Positions 8,803-17,423 of a stretch of 64,000 bases of DNA are shown in pieces. A program made the translations under genes and the position numbers. A model generated the notes under the pieces. That model was not told the DNA's origin. It made no database searches and saw nothing but the letters and a program-made list of their open reading frames with translations. Source of the stretch: Anaerosporomusa subterranea (GTDB taxonomy: Bacteria > Bacillota > Negativicutes > Sporomusales > Acetonemataceae); NCBI RefSeq assembly GCF_001611555.1, contig NZ_LSGP01000017.1, positions 62,001 to 126,000 on the forward strand, in the 5' to 3' direction. The number at the start of each line of letters is the position of its first letter. The first letter of the stretch is position 1.

Positions 8803-9834
8803 TCAATCGCGGACTTTTATTAGTACCTTCATGACCGTATTGCTATTTTCATCTATATATTGGTAGGCGGCGGGATAGTCCTGCAGGCCAAAATAGGCAC
8901 TAATCAGGTCGCCGATCTTAACCTTTCCGGCATTGAGCAGAGAGATAGCTTCCGCGTAGTCTTCGCTCACATAATTCATCGCGCCAATGATATTGATCTC
9001 ACGGCGCTGCGTCAACCCAAGCTCGACGGGAACTTTATCATAGAAGTTTCCGACGGTGACGATATTCGTGCCGCGTCGTGCAGACTTGACCGACTGGTCC
9101 ATTGTACCGGTTGTAGCTGCGCAATCCAAAATTACATCGGCCCGGTCACGCCCATAATGAGTGACAATAGCGGTTTCTAAATCTTCAGTGGCGGTATTGA
9201 CGATATGATCAATGCCGCATTTTTTTGCAATATCTAGCCGAAAAGGGTTAATATCGGTAATCATGACAGAGCGCGCTCCCATGCCCTTCGCCGCTTGGCC
9301 TACCAGGTTGCCAATCGGTCCAGCGCCAAGAATCAGTATATTCCCGTCATGATACCTTTGCCCCAATCTGATAGAGTGAACGGCAACAGCCAGCGGCTCG
9401 ATCATTGCGCCAGCGTCATAATCCAGCCCGTCAGGCAGACGATGAAGCTTAGACGCATCTGTCAAGAAGTATTCTGATGCCATTCCGGTAGTTCCGCCGA
9501 GGACGCCGATGACTTTGTAGTCTTCGCAAAGATTGTAACGACCTTCGCGGCATAGCCGGCACTCTCCGCAATAAAGCTGCGGACGCAGCGTTACCCGATC
9601 ACCAATGCAAACGTTTGTTACGTCCGGCCCGGTTTGTACTACCAAGCCTGATCCTTCATGTCCCTGCACAAGTGGGAACACTGCATATTTGTGTCGACCA
9701 TGATAAACGTGGATATCCGAACCGCAAACGCCAATTCGTTTCACTTCAACCAACACTTGTCCCGCTTCTGGTATTGGAATCGGCGCCTCCCTGTATTCGA
9801 TATTTCTTGGACCGCCTAGCACTGCGTGCAGCAT
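8803..9834 (-). CDS. Zinc-dependent alcohol/polyol dehydrogenase
   Basis: A 343-residue medium-chain dehydrogenase. The catalytic zinc set is Cys37 (GVCGSD), His59 and Glu60 (GHE); the structural zinc cluster is YCGECRLCREGRYNLC; the dinucleotide-binding loop is ILGAGPIGNLVG. The family includes sorbitol, L-iditol, galactitol-1-phosphate and threonine dehydrogenases, and I cannot assign one. It diverges from the Liv-transporter operon across a shared 400-bp region, so co-regulation with that operon is plausible. AGGAGGGG precedes the ATG. Confidence 0.85.
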   Translation of the reverse strand: MLHAVLGGPRNIEYREAPIPIPEAGQVLVEVKRIGVCGSDIHVYHGRHKYAVFPLVQGHEGSGLVVQTGPDVTNVCIGDRVTLRPQLYCGECRLCREGRYNLCEDYKVIGVLGGTTGMASEYFLTDASKLHRLPDGLDYDAGAMIEPLAVAVHSIRLGQRYHDGNILILGAGPIGNLVGQAAKGMGARSVMITDINPFRLDIAKKCGIDHIVNTATEDLETAIVTHYGRDRADVILDCAATTGTMDQSVKSARRGTNIVTVGNFYDKVPVELGLTQRREINIIGAMNYVSEDYAEAISLLNAGKVKIGDLISAYFGLQDYPAAYQYIDENSNTVMKVLIKVRD

Positions 9835-10231
9835 ACCTACCCCTCCTGTTTGCGGGATTTTCCTAAACTTCCAAATAATACCTTCTTAGCGCTGCATCAA
9901 ATTCCTGCCTATGAAATGATCAGAAATAATAAATTTCAAGAAAATAACAAAATTGTATTATTTATGAAGGACTTTTTTCCTTTTAATGGAATTAAACCAG
10001 TGTGTTCAACTGGTATACAGCTAGCATACAACATTCGTTGCAAACTCGACTGGCAAGTAACCGTGCTATTGTTGCAAGGGACGTTATTTATGGCGTCGCA
10101 TGGCAAACACCGAAAGCTATTCGTTCAATGATCTACAACTAGAAATATTCGGGCGCGGATTATAGAAAGGAGGAGAGAACAGAGGCTTGGTGTCACGTCT
10201 TATGGGCTAATTCAGAGAGGAGAGTGTGGAT
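9835..10231. promoter_or_regulatory. Divergent intergenic region before the Liv operon
   Basis: No convincing gene is seen; the only long frame lacks a ribosome site. The left half is A/T-rich. Near 10010-10030 there are two related hexamers, GTATAC (10013-10018) and GCATAC (10024-10029), 11 bp apart, next to ACCAG-N9-CTGGT (about 9996-10014). These are candidate sites for the GntR/FCD regulator encoded at 14822, because FCD-type regulators often bind GTATAC-centred palindromes; this is a guess. A strong AGAGAGGAG ribosome site precedes the binding-protein gene. Confidence 0.4.
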
Positions 10232-11383
10232 ATGAAAAGGTTTTTGACTGTTATACTCGTTGTGACTATGATTGGTTCGTTACTGGTTGGTTGCGGGTCT
10301 TCGGAGAAAGCTACGACAGATGACAAGAATAAGCCGATTAGGATTGGCGTGGTCTCTTCATTGACTGGTGAACGGGCATTACATGGTCAATATACTAGAA
10401 ATGGCATTCAATTGGCTGTTGAGGAAATTAACGCTCAGGGCGGGATCAATGGACGTAAACTGGAAGCAGTCTTTGAGGATGACAACGGCAATGACGCTGG
10501 CGCCGTCAATGCCTTTAACAAACTGTCAGGCAGCAATGTCGCAGTTGCTATTGGGCCTATCTTCAGCACAATGAATCTGGCTATGTCTCCTGGTATTAAA
10601 AAGGCTGAGATCCCCACTCTGGTTATCGGTAGCAGCAATGATATCGGCAATCAGAAAAATCCCTGGATGTTCCAAGCTCGTACTAATGACGCCATTTCAG
10701 CGACTGCTATTGCTAAATATGCCGCCAATCAGTTGAAACTGAAAAAAATCGCTATCATGCATGATACGGACAACTTTGCATCCGGTGCAGCTGCGGTAGC
10801 GAAAAAGGCACTCGAAGACTTGAACCTTCCGCCGGTTCTGATCGTGGCCTATAATTCAGGCGATAAAGACTTCACGCCGCAATTGGCGAAGATCAAAGCT
10901 TCCGGCGCTGACGGTATTCTTGCCTGGTCACAACAGACAGAAGCAGGATTAATCATGAAACAGAAAAAGGCCCTCGATTTGAATATACCTTTAATTGGTT
11001 CCAACTCGTATGTTACTAAGATCGCAATCGATTTGGCAAAAGAAAATGCCGAAGACGTATACTCGGTTGCTGACTATGTAACTTCAACCCCTATACCGAA
11101 AGGCCAAGAATTTGCCAAAAAATACAAAGAAAAATACAAGATTGATTCAGAGTTTAACGCAGCCATGACCTATGATGCACTGTACCTGGCAGCGGAAGCG
11201 CTGAAAAAAGCGGGTTCCACCGAGAAGGAAGCGGTTAAAAAAGCCATGTCCTCCATTAAGGATTTTGTTGGCGTTTCAACAACCTTTACTTTTGACGAGA
11301 ACAATCGCGGCGGCACAGGTGTATGGATTGTTCAGACCAAGAAGGGCAACCCCGTAGTTATCGAGGCGGTAAAAGGACGCTAA
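10232..11383 (+). CDS. Liv-type ABC transporter substrate-binding lipoprotein
   Basis: A 383-residue exported lipoprotein. A hydrophobic signal ends in the lipobox LVGC with Cys21 as the lipidation site. The mature part opens with PIRIGVVSSLTGE and contains GIQLAVEEINAQGGINGRKLE, typical of periplasmic-binding-protein family 6 (LivJ-like) receptors. The ATG at 10232 is preferred over GTG 10226 because of spacing from GAGAGGAG. Although related to branched-chain amino-acid receptors, the linked dehydrogenase and transketolase genes suggest a different ligand. Confidence 0.9.
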   Translation: MKRFLTVILVVTMIGSLLVGCGSSEKATTDDKNKPIRIGVVSSLTGERALHGQYTRNGIQLAVEEINAQGGINGRKLEAVFEDDNGNDAGAVNAFNKLSGSNVAVAIGPIFSTMNLAMSPGIKKAEIPTLVIGSSNDIGNQKNPWMFQARTNDAISATAIAKYAANQLKLKKIAIMHDTDNFASGAAAVAKKALEDLNLPPVLIVAYNSGDKDFTPQLAKIKASGADGILAWSQQTEAGLIMKQKKALDLNIPLIGSNSYVTKIAIDLAKENAEDVYSVADYVTSTPIPKGQEFAKKYKEKYKIDSEFNAAMTYDALYLAAEALKKAGSTEKEAVKKAMSSIKDFVGVSTTFTFDENNRGGTGVWIVQTKKGNPVVIEAVKGR

Positions 11384-11438
11384 CACATAAGGCGATCTGG
11401 CGAGAAGTACTATAAAGTGCAGATGAGCTAGAATGATT

Positions 11439-11468
11439 GGGGAGCAGGAAACATCTTGCTCCCCTCCC
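11439..11468 (+). terminator. Intercistronic hairpin after the binding-protein gene
   Basis: An 8-bp stem GGGGAGCA/TGCTCCCC (11439-11446 with 11457-11464) lies 56 nt after the binding-protein stop and just before the livH-like ribosome site. It has only a short pyrimidine tail, so partial termination or mRNA protection is more likely than full stop. Confidence 0.65.
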
Positions 11469-11485
11469 AAGGGGGGAATATGTAG

Positions 11486-12352
11486 ATGGTTTGGCAATTG
11501 ATCATTGCCAGTTTAGCGATGGGAATTGTTTATGGAATGGTCGCGATGGGCATGGTGCTGATATGGCGGGCGGTTGGGGTAGTCAACTTTGCTCAGGGTG
11601 AATTTCTGATGCTCGGCGCCTTTGCCGCATACACGTTGACCCTGCAGCTCGGATTGCCTCAGGGCGCCGCGTTGGCGACCTGTGCGTTACTCATGGGGTT
11701 GGTCGGAGTTGTTTATCACTTTATTACCTATTGGCCACTGCGGAAATCCTGGGATATCACGGTCATCATCAGTACGATCGGCGCGTCAATTGCTTTAAAA
11801 GAAGTTGCCACCCTTGTCTGGGGTCCGGCGCCCCTGGCAGTGGATCCAATTGTGCACGGCATTGCAAAACTCGGTGAGGCGGCGATTGAGTGGCAATTCA
11901 TCGTAACCATCGGAGTAGCCGCTCTCTTGATGGCTGCAATCTTTATACTGCTTGAACGGACGTATCTGGGACATATCCTGCAGGCAACCGCTCAGGACCA
12001 GTATGCGGCGGCTATGATTGGTATTCCGGTAGTATTGGCTACGGGGTTAACCTTTGCTATCAGCGCACTGATAACGGGAGTTGGAGGAATGCTGCTGGCT
12101 CCTTTATTCTTTGTTACAACAACGATGGGCGGCATCACGGGGTTAAAGGCATTTGCCGCAGTAATTATTGGCGGATTTGGCAGCGTTCAAGGCGCAATTA
12201 TTGGCGGGTTACTAATTGGTTTTGTCGATACTTTCGCAGGAGCGTACATTTCCACGACATACCGTGACGCGATTGTATTTTTATGTTTGATTTTGGCTCT
12301 GGTCGTTCGCCCGCAAGGAATATTCGGCGAGAAGATCGCTGAAAAGGTATAG
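11486..12352 (+). CDS. Liv-type ABC transporter permease (LivH family)
   Basis: A 288-residue membrane protein with about eight hydrophobic segments. Diagnostic stretches include GMVAMGMVLIWRAVGVVNFAQGEFLMLGAF near the start and FAAVIIGGFGSVQGAIIGG near the end, typical of LivH. AAGGGGGG at 11469-11476 is the ribosome site. The partner LivM-like permease starts 9 nt downstream. Confidence 0.92.
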   Translation: MVWQLIIASLAMGIVYGMVAMGMVLIWRAVGVVNFAQGEFLMLGAFAAYTLTLQLGLPQGAALATCALLMGLVGVVYHFITYWPLRKSWDITVIISTIGASIALKEVATLVWGPAPLAVDPIVHGIAKLGEAAIEWQFIVTIGVAALLMAAIFILLERTYLGHILQATAQDQYAAAMIGIPVVLATGLTFAISALITGVGGMLLAPLFFVTTTMGGITGLKAFAAVIIGGFGSVQGAIIGGLLIGFVDTFAGAYISTTYRDAIVFLCLILALVVRPQGIFGEKIAEKV

Positions 12353-12361
12353 GTGGTCACG

Positions 12362-13348
12362 ATGATGGCAAACAAGAAAGCGTTTTGGATAATCACCATA
12401 CTAGCGGCTGTTTTAGCAATAACTATTCCGCTGACCGCTTCGAATTATATGCTGCGGGTTGTAAACATGACCATGATTACCTATATTTGTGTGCTGAGTA
12501 TGTTCGTTGTTTTCGGCATGGCTGGGCAAATTTCATTTGCCCAAGCGGGTTTTTGGGGTGTAGGAGCATATATTACGGCAATCTTGACGACCAAGCTTGG
12601 GGTAAGTCCGCTGCTCGCGCTCATAGCCAGCGGGGCCGGCGCCGCCATAGTTGCCTTTATTATGGGCTTAGCTCTATTCCGCCTGCAAGGGCATTATTTC
12701 GGCTTCTCCACCATCGGATTAGTTATGATCCTGAACGGAGTTTTTCAAAACTGGAAACCGGTAACTGGCGGCGCCGATGGAATCGGCAATATTCCGGCCT
12801 TCAGTATTGGCTCTTTTGAACTTAGCTCAGAAACAAGCAGTTTCTTCTTAATTTTTGTCGTTTCAGTTACTATCAGCATAGTAACGCAGAAACTTCATCG
12901 TTCTGCTCTCGGGCGATCCTTCATGGCAATACGGGATAACGAAATTGCTGCAAAGTGCATGGGAGTGAATAGTTACCGGAATAAAATCATCGCTTTCACG
13001 ATTGCGGCTTCGTATTGCGGAATCGCCGGGTCGCTGTTCGCGTTTTTGGCTAGCTACATCAGCGCGACCACTTTTAACTTTGCACAATCTTCGCTGTATC
13101 TCGTTATGTTGATGCTGGGTGGCTACAATTACCTAGCAGGGCCAATGATCGGAACTGCACTGCTGATGTTACTGCCTGAGTGGTTCCGACCTCTACAGGA
13201 GTATATCATGCTAATTTACGGAGTAGGCGTAATGCTGCTGATGGTGGTAATGCCTGAGGGACTTATCGGGGGAGGTAAGAAGCTGTATGCAATCATGCAA
13301 AGCAAACGAGGCTGGGCAACTACTCAAGCCAAGAATGACATTAGATAG
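12362..13348 (+). CDS. Liv-type ABC transporter permease (LivM family)
   Basis: A 328-residue membrane protein with LivM hallmarks: GMAGQISFAQAGFWGVGAY, the GHYFGFSTIGLVMI region, a predicted cytoplasmic EAA-like loop SALGRSFMAIRDNEIAAKCMG, and C-terminal membrane helices. ATG 12362 or 12365 follows AGGTGG; the frame is open from GTG 12353. The end overlaps the start of the ATPase gene by 14 bp, indicating translational coupling. Confidence 0.92.
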   Translation: MMANKKAFWIITILAAVLAITIPLTASNYMLRVVNMTMITYICVLSMFVVFGMAGQISFAQAGFWGVGAYITAILTTKLGVSPLLALIASGAGAAIVAFIMGLALFRLQGHYFGFSTIGLVMILNGVFQNWKPVTGGADGIGNIPAFSIGSFELSSETSSFFLIFVVSVTISIVTQKLHRSALGRSFMAIRDNEIAAKCMGVNSYRNKIIAFTIAASYCGIAGSLFAFLASYISATTFNFAQSSLYLVMLMLGGYNYLAGPMIGTALLMLLPEWFRPLQEYIMLIYGVGVMLLMVVMPEGLIGGGKKLYAIMQSKRGWATTQAKNDIR

Positions 13349-14057
13349 GGTGTGCAAACGTTTCGGCGGTGTTGTTGCTGCGAATGAAGTATCCTTTTCT
13401 CTTAGTCCGCGAGAAGTGCATGGATTAATTGGGCCGAATGGTTCCGGGAAAACGACTGTGCTTAATCTGATTAGCGGTGTCACAGAGATGGACTCGGGGA
13501 ATATTTGGCTGGACGGGCAGCTAATTAGCAAGCAGCCATGTCATGTAAGGGCCAGAGGAGGTGTATCCAGAACATTTCAGCATCCCCGGCTTTTGAAGCG
13601 CTGCGATATACAGACTAATCTTTATCTAGGTATTGATTTGGCGAATATGAAGCAAAAGTCTATGACAAGTTGCGGATACACCCTTAGTGAATTGCTTGAC
13701 GCTGCAGGACTTAGCATCAACATGAACGACTCAATTACCACATTATCGTATGGGCAGCAAAAGTTGTTTGAAATTGTTAGAGCAATTTTGTCTCACCCCA
13801 AAGTGATTCTTTTGGATGAGCCTGCCGCTGGCCTGAATAGTAAAGAGATGGAGCGAGTAGTAGCACTAATTGATTGTGCAGTCAAAGGTGATGCAGCGGT
13901 TTTGTTGGTAGAACACTCGATGGATTTAGTCATGAGCCTTTGCAACGGCATTACCGTACTGAATTTCGGCCGTCCAATTGCTGAAGGCCAACCAGAGGAA
14001 ATTCAGAGTAATGAGGCTGTTATTGAGGCGTATCTGGGGAGGGGCCGAAGTGCTTAA
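13335..14057 (+). CDS. Liv-type ABC transporter ATPase (LivG family)
   Basis: A 240-residue ATPase: Walker A GPNGSGKTT (33-41), the LivG-type insertion leading to RGGVSRTFQHPRL, signature LSYGQQKLFE (SYGQQ rather than SGGQ, as usual in LivG), Walker B VILLDEPAAGL and switch histidine LLVEHSMD. ATG 13335 lies inside the permease 3' end; the frame is open to ATG 13287 but this start gives the usual family N-terminus. No strong ribosome site is present, in keeping with coupling to the overlapping upstream gene. Confidence 0.9.
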   Translation: MTLDRVCKRFGGVVAANEVSFSLSPREVHGLIGPNGSGKTTVLNLISGVTEMDSGNIWLDGQLISKQPCHVRARGGVSRTFQHPRLLKRCDIQTNLYLGIDLANMKQKSMTSCGYTLSELLDAAGLSINMNDSITTLSYGQQKLFEIVRAILSHPKVILLDEPAAGLNSKEMERVVALIDCAVKGDAAVLLVEHSMDLVMSLCNGITVLNFGRPIAEGQPEEIQSNEAVIEAYLGRGRSA

Positions 14058-14775
14058 GATTAATAATCTGTATGCGCATTACGGGAATATCGAAGCTCTG
14101 CACGGAGTTTCCCTTGAAGTTGGCAACAAAGATATTGTAGCGCTGATCGGCAGTAACGGAGCGGGAAAGACGACGCTACTCAGAGCTATATCAAGCTTGG
14201 TGACTAGGAATGGCGAAATCTGTTATAACGGTGAAAATATCGAGAAGCAAAGTCCTAGATATATTGCCAAAGCCGGCTTGCTGCACGTTCCCGAAGGACG
14301 GCATGTTTTTCCGGGACTTACCGTACAGCAGAACTTGGAGGTGGGAAGTGTCTCCTGGCGTGGCATAAAAAATGCGTCTGTCGCAGAAGATCTTGAAAGA
14401 GTATTTTCGTTGTTTCCCCGGCTCGAAGAGCGGCGAAAGCAGTACGCGTGGAGCCTCAGCGGCGGCGAACAGCAGATGTTGGCTATCGGCAGAGCGATTA
14501 TGGGACGTCCCAAACTGTTGATGTTAGATGAGCCTTCAATGGGATTGGCGCCGAAAGTGATTGATGAGCTGTTTGTGAAAATTCTTGAAATCAATTCGAT
14601 GGGGGTGCCGATATTGCTGGTAGAGCAGAATGCACTTTTGGCGATGGAAGTGTCGCAAAAAGTGTACATTCTGGAAGGTGGCCGAATTGTGCTGCAAGGG
14701 GACTCTAAAGATATAATCAATGATGCTCGGGTTAAAGAAGCATACCTTGGCAAATTGAAGGAAAAGGTCGTATAG
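14050..14775 (+). CDS. Liv-type ABC transporter ATPase (LivF family)
   Basis: A 241-residue ATPase. The GTG at 14050 gives VLKINNLYAHYGNIEALHGV, the canonical LivF beginning, and follows GGGGAGGGG (14036-14044). Walker A GSNGAGKTT (34-42), VPEGRHVFPGLTV, signature LSGGEQQMLAIGRA, Walker B LLMLDEPSMGL and LLVEQNA are all intact. It overlaps the livG-like gene by 8 bp and completes the importer. Confidence 0.92.
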   Translation: MLKINNLYAHYGNIEALHGVSLEVGNKDIVALIGSNGAGKTTLLRAISSLVTRNGEICYNGENIEKQSPRYIAKAGLLHVPEGRHVFPGLTVQQNLEVGSVSWRGIKNASVAEDLERVFSLFPRLEERRKQYAWSLSGGEQQMLAIGRAIMGRPKLLMLDEPSMGLAPKVIDELFVKILEINSMGVPILLVEQNALLAMEVSQKVYILEGGRIVLQGDSKDIINDARVKEAYLGKLKEKVV

Positions 14776-14821
14776 ATTGGTTAATCTTAACGGTTGTTAC
14801 GACTTTGCTGGCAGGTGAAGC

Positions 14822-15505
14822 ATGGATTTGCTGAAAGTGAAGGAGAGCCTGAAAGAAAGGGCCTACCGAATAATTCATAAAAACATTATCAGCTGTACCT
14901 GGCCGCCAGGCAGTCTGTTGAATGAGAAAGAGCTGGCTAGCACAGTGGCAGTCAGCCGCACGCCAGTCCGGGAGGCGCTAAACCGGCTTGAACAGGAAAA
15001 TTTGGTGAGAATCGTATCTCAAAGAGGGGTATTTGTTTCAGAAATAACAGTAAAGACAATCAACGATGTGTATCAAGTCAGAGAAATTTTGGAACCGTTC
15101 ATTGTGCGATTGGTCACCCCTATTATTGATGTAGAGGAATTAGCCAGGTTTGATCAACTGTTTGAGTCTTGCTTAACAAGCGATTATGATCAACTGACCA
15201 GTCTGGACGATGAATTTCACCAGATGATCATTGCTGCCTGCGACAATTCCTACCTCATACAAATGATGAACAACATTTATGCGCAAAACGAGCGGATTCG
15301 CATTCTGTCGACCCGATTGCCTTGCCGCATGGAGGAGACCATCGCCGAGCATAGAGAGATTATTGCAGCGATGATGATTCGCGATGCAGATAAAGCGGCC
15401 CAGGCCATGCAGATACATATTGCGAAGTCTCGTTATGCGGCATTCCGGCTTAGTACGGGGAGATCTGGCTCAGATTATATGAGCGGCGCGCGGCTGTCGT
15501 TGTAA
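14822..15505 (+). CDS. GntR-family transcriptional regulator with FCD domain
   Basis: A 227-residue regulator. The N-terminal winged helix-turn-helix includes the GSLLNEKELASTVAVSRTPV region, LEQENLV and SQRGVFVSEI. The C-terminal all-helical FCD domain has D-x-x-x-H features (DDEFHQMIIAACDN, EHREIIAAMMIRD, MQIHIAKSR) that in the family bind a metal and a small carboxylate or sugar acid. It probably represses the Liv/dehydrogenase/transketolase operon in which it lies and is relieved by a pathway intermediate (inference). Confidence 0.9.
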   Translation: MDLLKVKESLKERAYRIIHKNIISCTWPPGSLLNEKELASTVAVSRTPVREALNRLEQENLVRIVSQRGVFVSEITVKTINDVYQVREILEPFIVRLVTPIIDVEELARFDQLFESCLTSDYDQLTSLDDEFHQMIIAACDNSYLIQMMNNIYAQNERIRILSTRLPCRMEETIAEHREIIAAMMIRDADKAAQAMQIHIAKSRYAAFRLSTGRSGSDYMSGARLSL

Positions 15506-15531
15506 TCTCTATTTAGAAAGGAGGGTGTCAA

Positions 15532-16572
15532 GTGAAGGGATTAGTCAAATATGCAAAGGGGCCCGGCAACATGGAAGTTCGCGACGTGGCCGAGTCTAAG
15601 GCGGGTCCCGGTCAGGTAAAAATCGAAGTTAAAGCAGCCGGCATCTGCGGATCGGATTTGCATATCTTCCATGATGATATTGCCGGTATTCCCATTAATC
15701 CGCCGGTCGTCACCGGACATGAGTTCACTGGCGTCATTGTGGAAGTTGGCGAGGGGGTAACCCAGTGGAAAGTCGGCGAACGAGTCACTTCAGAAACAGC
15801 TGTAAGCTTTTGTGGAGACTGTATGCACTGCCGGACTGGACGCTATAATCTATGCAACAACCGCCGCACGCTGGGCTATTGGTATAACGGGGCCTTCACT
15901 AGTTACACTGTTGTACCGAAGGAAAGAATCCACAAACTGCCTGACGCTATTGATTTTATTGCCGGAGCACTGGCAGAGCCTCTAGCCTGTGTAACTCATG
16001 CTGTCCTTGAATTGACCACGATCATTACTGGTGATGTTGTGCTTGTTAGCGGTCCGGGCTCGATTGGTATGCTAGCCTTACAAGTTGCCAAGGCGCAGGG
16101 GGCCATTGTAGTTGTTAGCGGCACGAACATTGACCGCGAACGCTTGGCGATGGCCAAAAAATTGGGCGCTGACTATACCGTGGACGTAACGGAGCAAGAT
16201 TTGGCCGCTCTGATCAATGAACTGACATGCGGCAAAGGCGCTGACGTGACCCTCGAATGTTCAGGCGCGGCGAGAGCGGCTAACGATGCGCTGGTTCTTA
16301 CCCGGAAGTTCGGCCACTATACTCAGATTGGACTGTTTGGCAAACCCATTCAAATTGACTTTGAGAAGATCTGCTTTCGCGAGTTGAAGGTGACTGGCTC
16401 GCTTGGCTCTACCTGGACGTCTTGGGAAAAGGCCATCCAGCTTATGGCCTCAGGCAAAGTCAATACACGTGACTTGGTCTCTCACGTCATGCCGATAACG
16501 GAATGGGAGAAAGCGTTCAAGATGTTTGAGGATAAAGAAGGCTATAAACTAGTTCTTACCCCAGTTGAATAA
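15532..16572 (+). CDS. Zinc-dependent polyol-type dehydrogenase
   Basis: A 346-residue medium-chain dehydrogenase with catalytic zinc ligands Cys39 (GICGSD), His63 and Glu64 (GHE), structural zinc cysteines in FCGDCMHCRTGRYNLC, and the nucleotide-binding loop SGPGSIGMLALQ. It has a GTG start with AAAGGAGGG. It resembles sorbitol/L-iditol dehydrogenases. Its place right before a split transketolase suggests that it makes a ketose from an imported polyol, but the ketose kinase expected for a phosphorylated transketolase substrate is not visible. Confidence 0.85.
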   Translation: MKGLVKYAKGPGNMEVRDVAESKAGPGQVKIEVKAAGICGSDLHIFHDDIAGIPINPPVVTGHEFTGVIVEVGEGVTQWKVGERVTSETAVSFCGDCMHCRTGRYNLCNNRRTLGYWYNGAFTSYTVVPKERIHKLPDAIDFIAGALAEPLACVTHAVLELTTIITGDVVLVSGPGSIGMLALQVAKAQGAIVVVSGTNIDRERLAMAKKLGADYTVDVTEQDLAALINELTCGKGADVTLECSGAARAANDALVLTRKFGHYTQIGLFGKPIQIDFEKICFRELKVTGSLGSTWTSWEKAIQLMASGKVNTRDLVSHVMPITEWEKAFKMFEDKEGYKLVLTPVE

Positions 16573-16589
16573 AAATAGGAGGCGGCATT

Positions 16590-17423
16590 ATGGCTCTTGA
16601 CGAAAAAACTGTTGCCGAACTGCGAGGTATCTGCGCAGAAATGCGCAAAACGATTATTCAGACCCTACACGGTGTGCAGACCGGACATCCGGGCGGTTCG
16701 CTGTCTGCCGTTGAAATTCTTACCACTCTCTACTTTAGGCATATGCAGGTGGACTGCAAAGACGCGCAATGTGCCGACCGTGACCGGTTCATTGCATCAA
16801 AAGGACACTGCGCACCCGCTCTTTACACCACGCTTTGTGAAAAGGGCTTTCTTGACAAAGCGGAGTTGGCGAATTTGCGGCAGCTTGGCTGTAAGCTGCA
16901 AGGACATCCAGACATGAAAAAGACACCTGGCGTTGATTTATCGACAGGCTCGCTGGGGCTTGGTTTATCGGCCGGCATTGGGATGGCTCTGTCCGCCCGG
17001 CTTAACGATCAAAATTACCGTACTTATGTGCTATTGGGAGACGGTGAACTGCAAGAAGGGCAGATTTGGGAAGCCGCGATGGCAGCGGCCAAGTTTAAAC
17101 TAGATCATTTAACTGCAATTGTAGACAATAATGGCGTGCAACTAGATGGTACGGTGGAAGAAATTATGTCGCTGGGCTCGCTCAAGCAGAAGTTTGCGGC
17201 ATTTGGCTGGCATGTCATTGAAGCTGATGGGCACGACCTTGACTCTCTTGATGCCGCGTTTATCGAGGCGAAGTCATTCCAAGGCGCTCCGAGTGTGATT
17301 TTGGCTAGAACCGTGAAGGGAAAAGGAGTTTCCTTCATGGAAGGAAAGAATGAATGGCATGGCAAGGCAATTAATGACCAGCAGTTTGCTCAGGCTATGC
17401 GGGACTTGGAGGTGGCGCAATAA
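16590..17423 (+). CDS. Transketolase, N-terminal (thiamine-diphosphate-binding) subunit
   Basis: A 277-residue half-transketolase. HGVQTGHPGGSLSAVEIL, ASKGHCAPALY and STGSLGLGLSAGIG are typical; the ThDP motif runs from GDGELQEGQIWE (about residue 151) to VDNNGVQ. It should pair with the separate C-terminal subunit that starts in its stop codon (TAATG). Split enzymes of this kind are often pathway-specific, for example apulose-4-phosphate transketolase AptAB, rather than the housekeeping enzyme. Confidence 0.9.
   Translation: MALDEKTVAELRGICAEMRKTIIQTLHGVQTGHPGGSLSAVEILTTLYFRHMQVDCKDAQCADRDRFIASKGHCAPALYTTLCEKGFLDKAELANLRQLGCKLQGHPDMKKTPGVDLSTGSLGLGLSAGIGMALSARLNDQNYRTYVLLGDGELQEGQIWEAAMAAAKFKLDHLTAIVDNNGVQLDGTVEEIMSLGSLKQKFAAFGWHVIEADGHDLDSLDAAFIEAKSFQGAPSVILARTVKGKGVSFMEGKNEWHGKAINDQQFAQAMRDLEVAQ

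Noticed and set aside
10010-10030. Sigma-54 promoter upstream of the Liv operon
   Set aside because: TGGCAAGTAACCGTGC near 10049 has the wrong GG-to-GC spacing.
9826-10131. Open frame of 101 codons between the divergent dehydrogenase and the Liv operon
   Set aside because: It begins within the ribosome site and start of the minus-strand gene, has no ribosome site of its own and unusual composition; the region is better explained as regulatory.
11370-11383. Gly-Arg-stop end of the Liv binding protein as another element-derived terminus
   Set aside because: The end codons look similar (GGACGCTAA), but no CATCTGCGTTG element follows, so it is coincidence.
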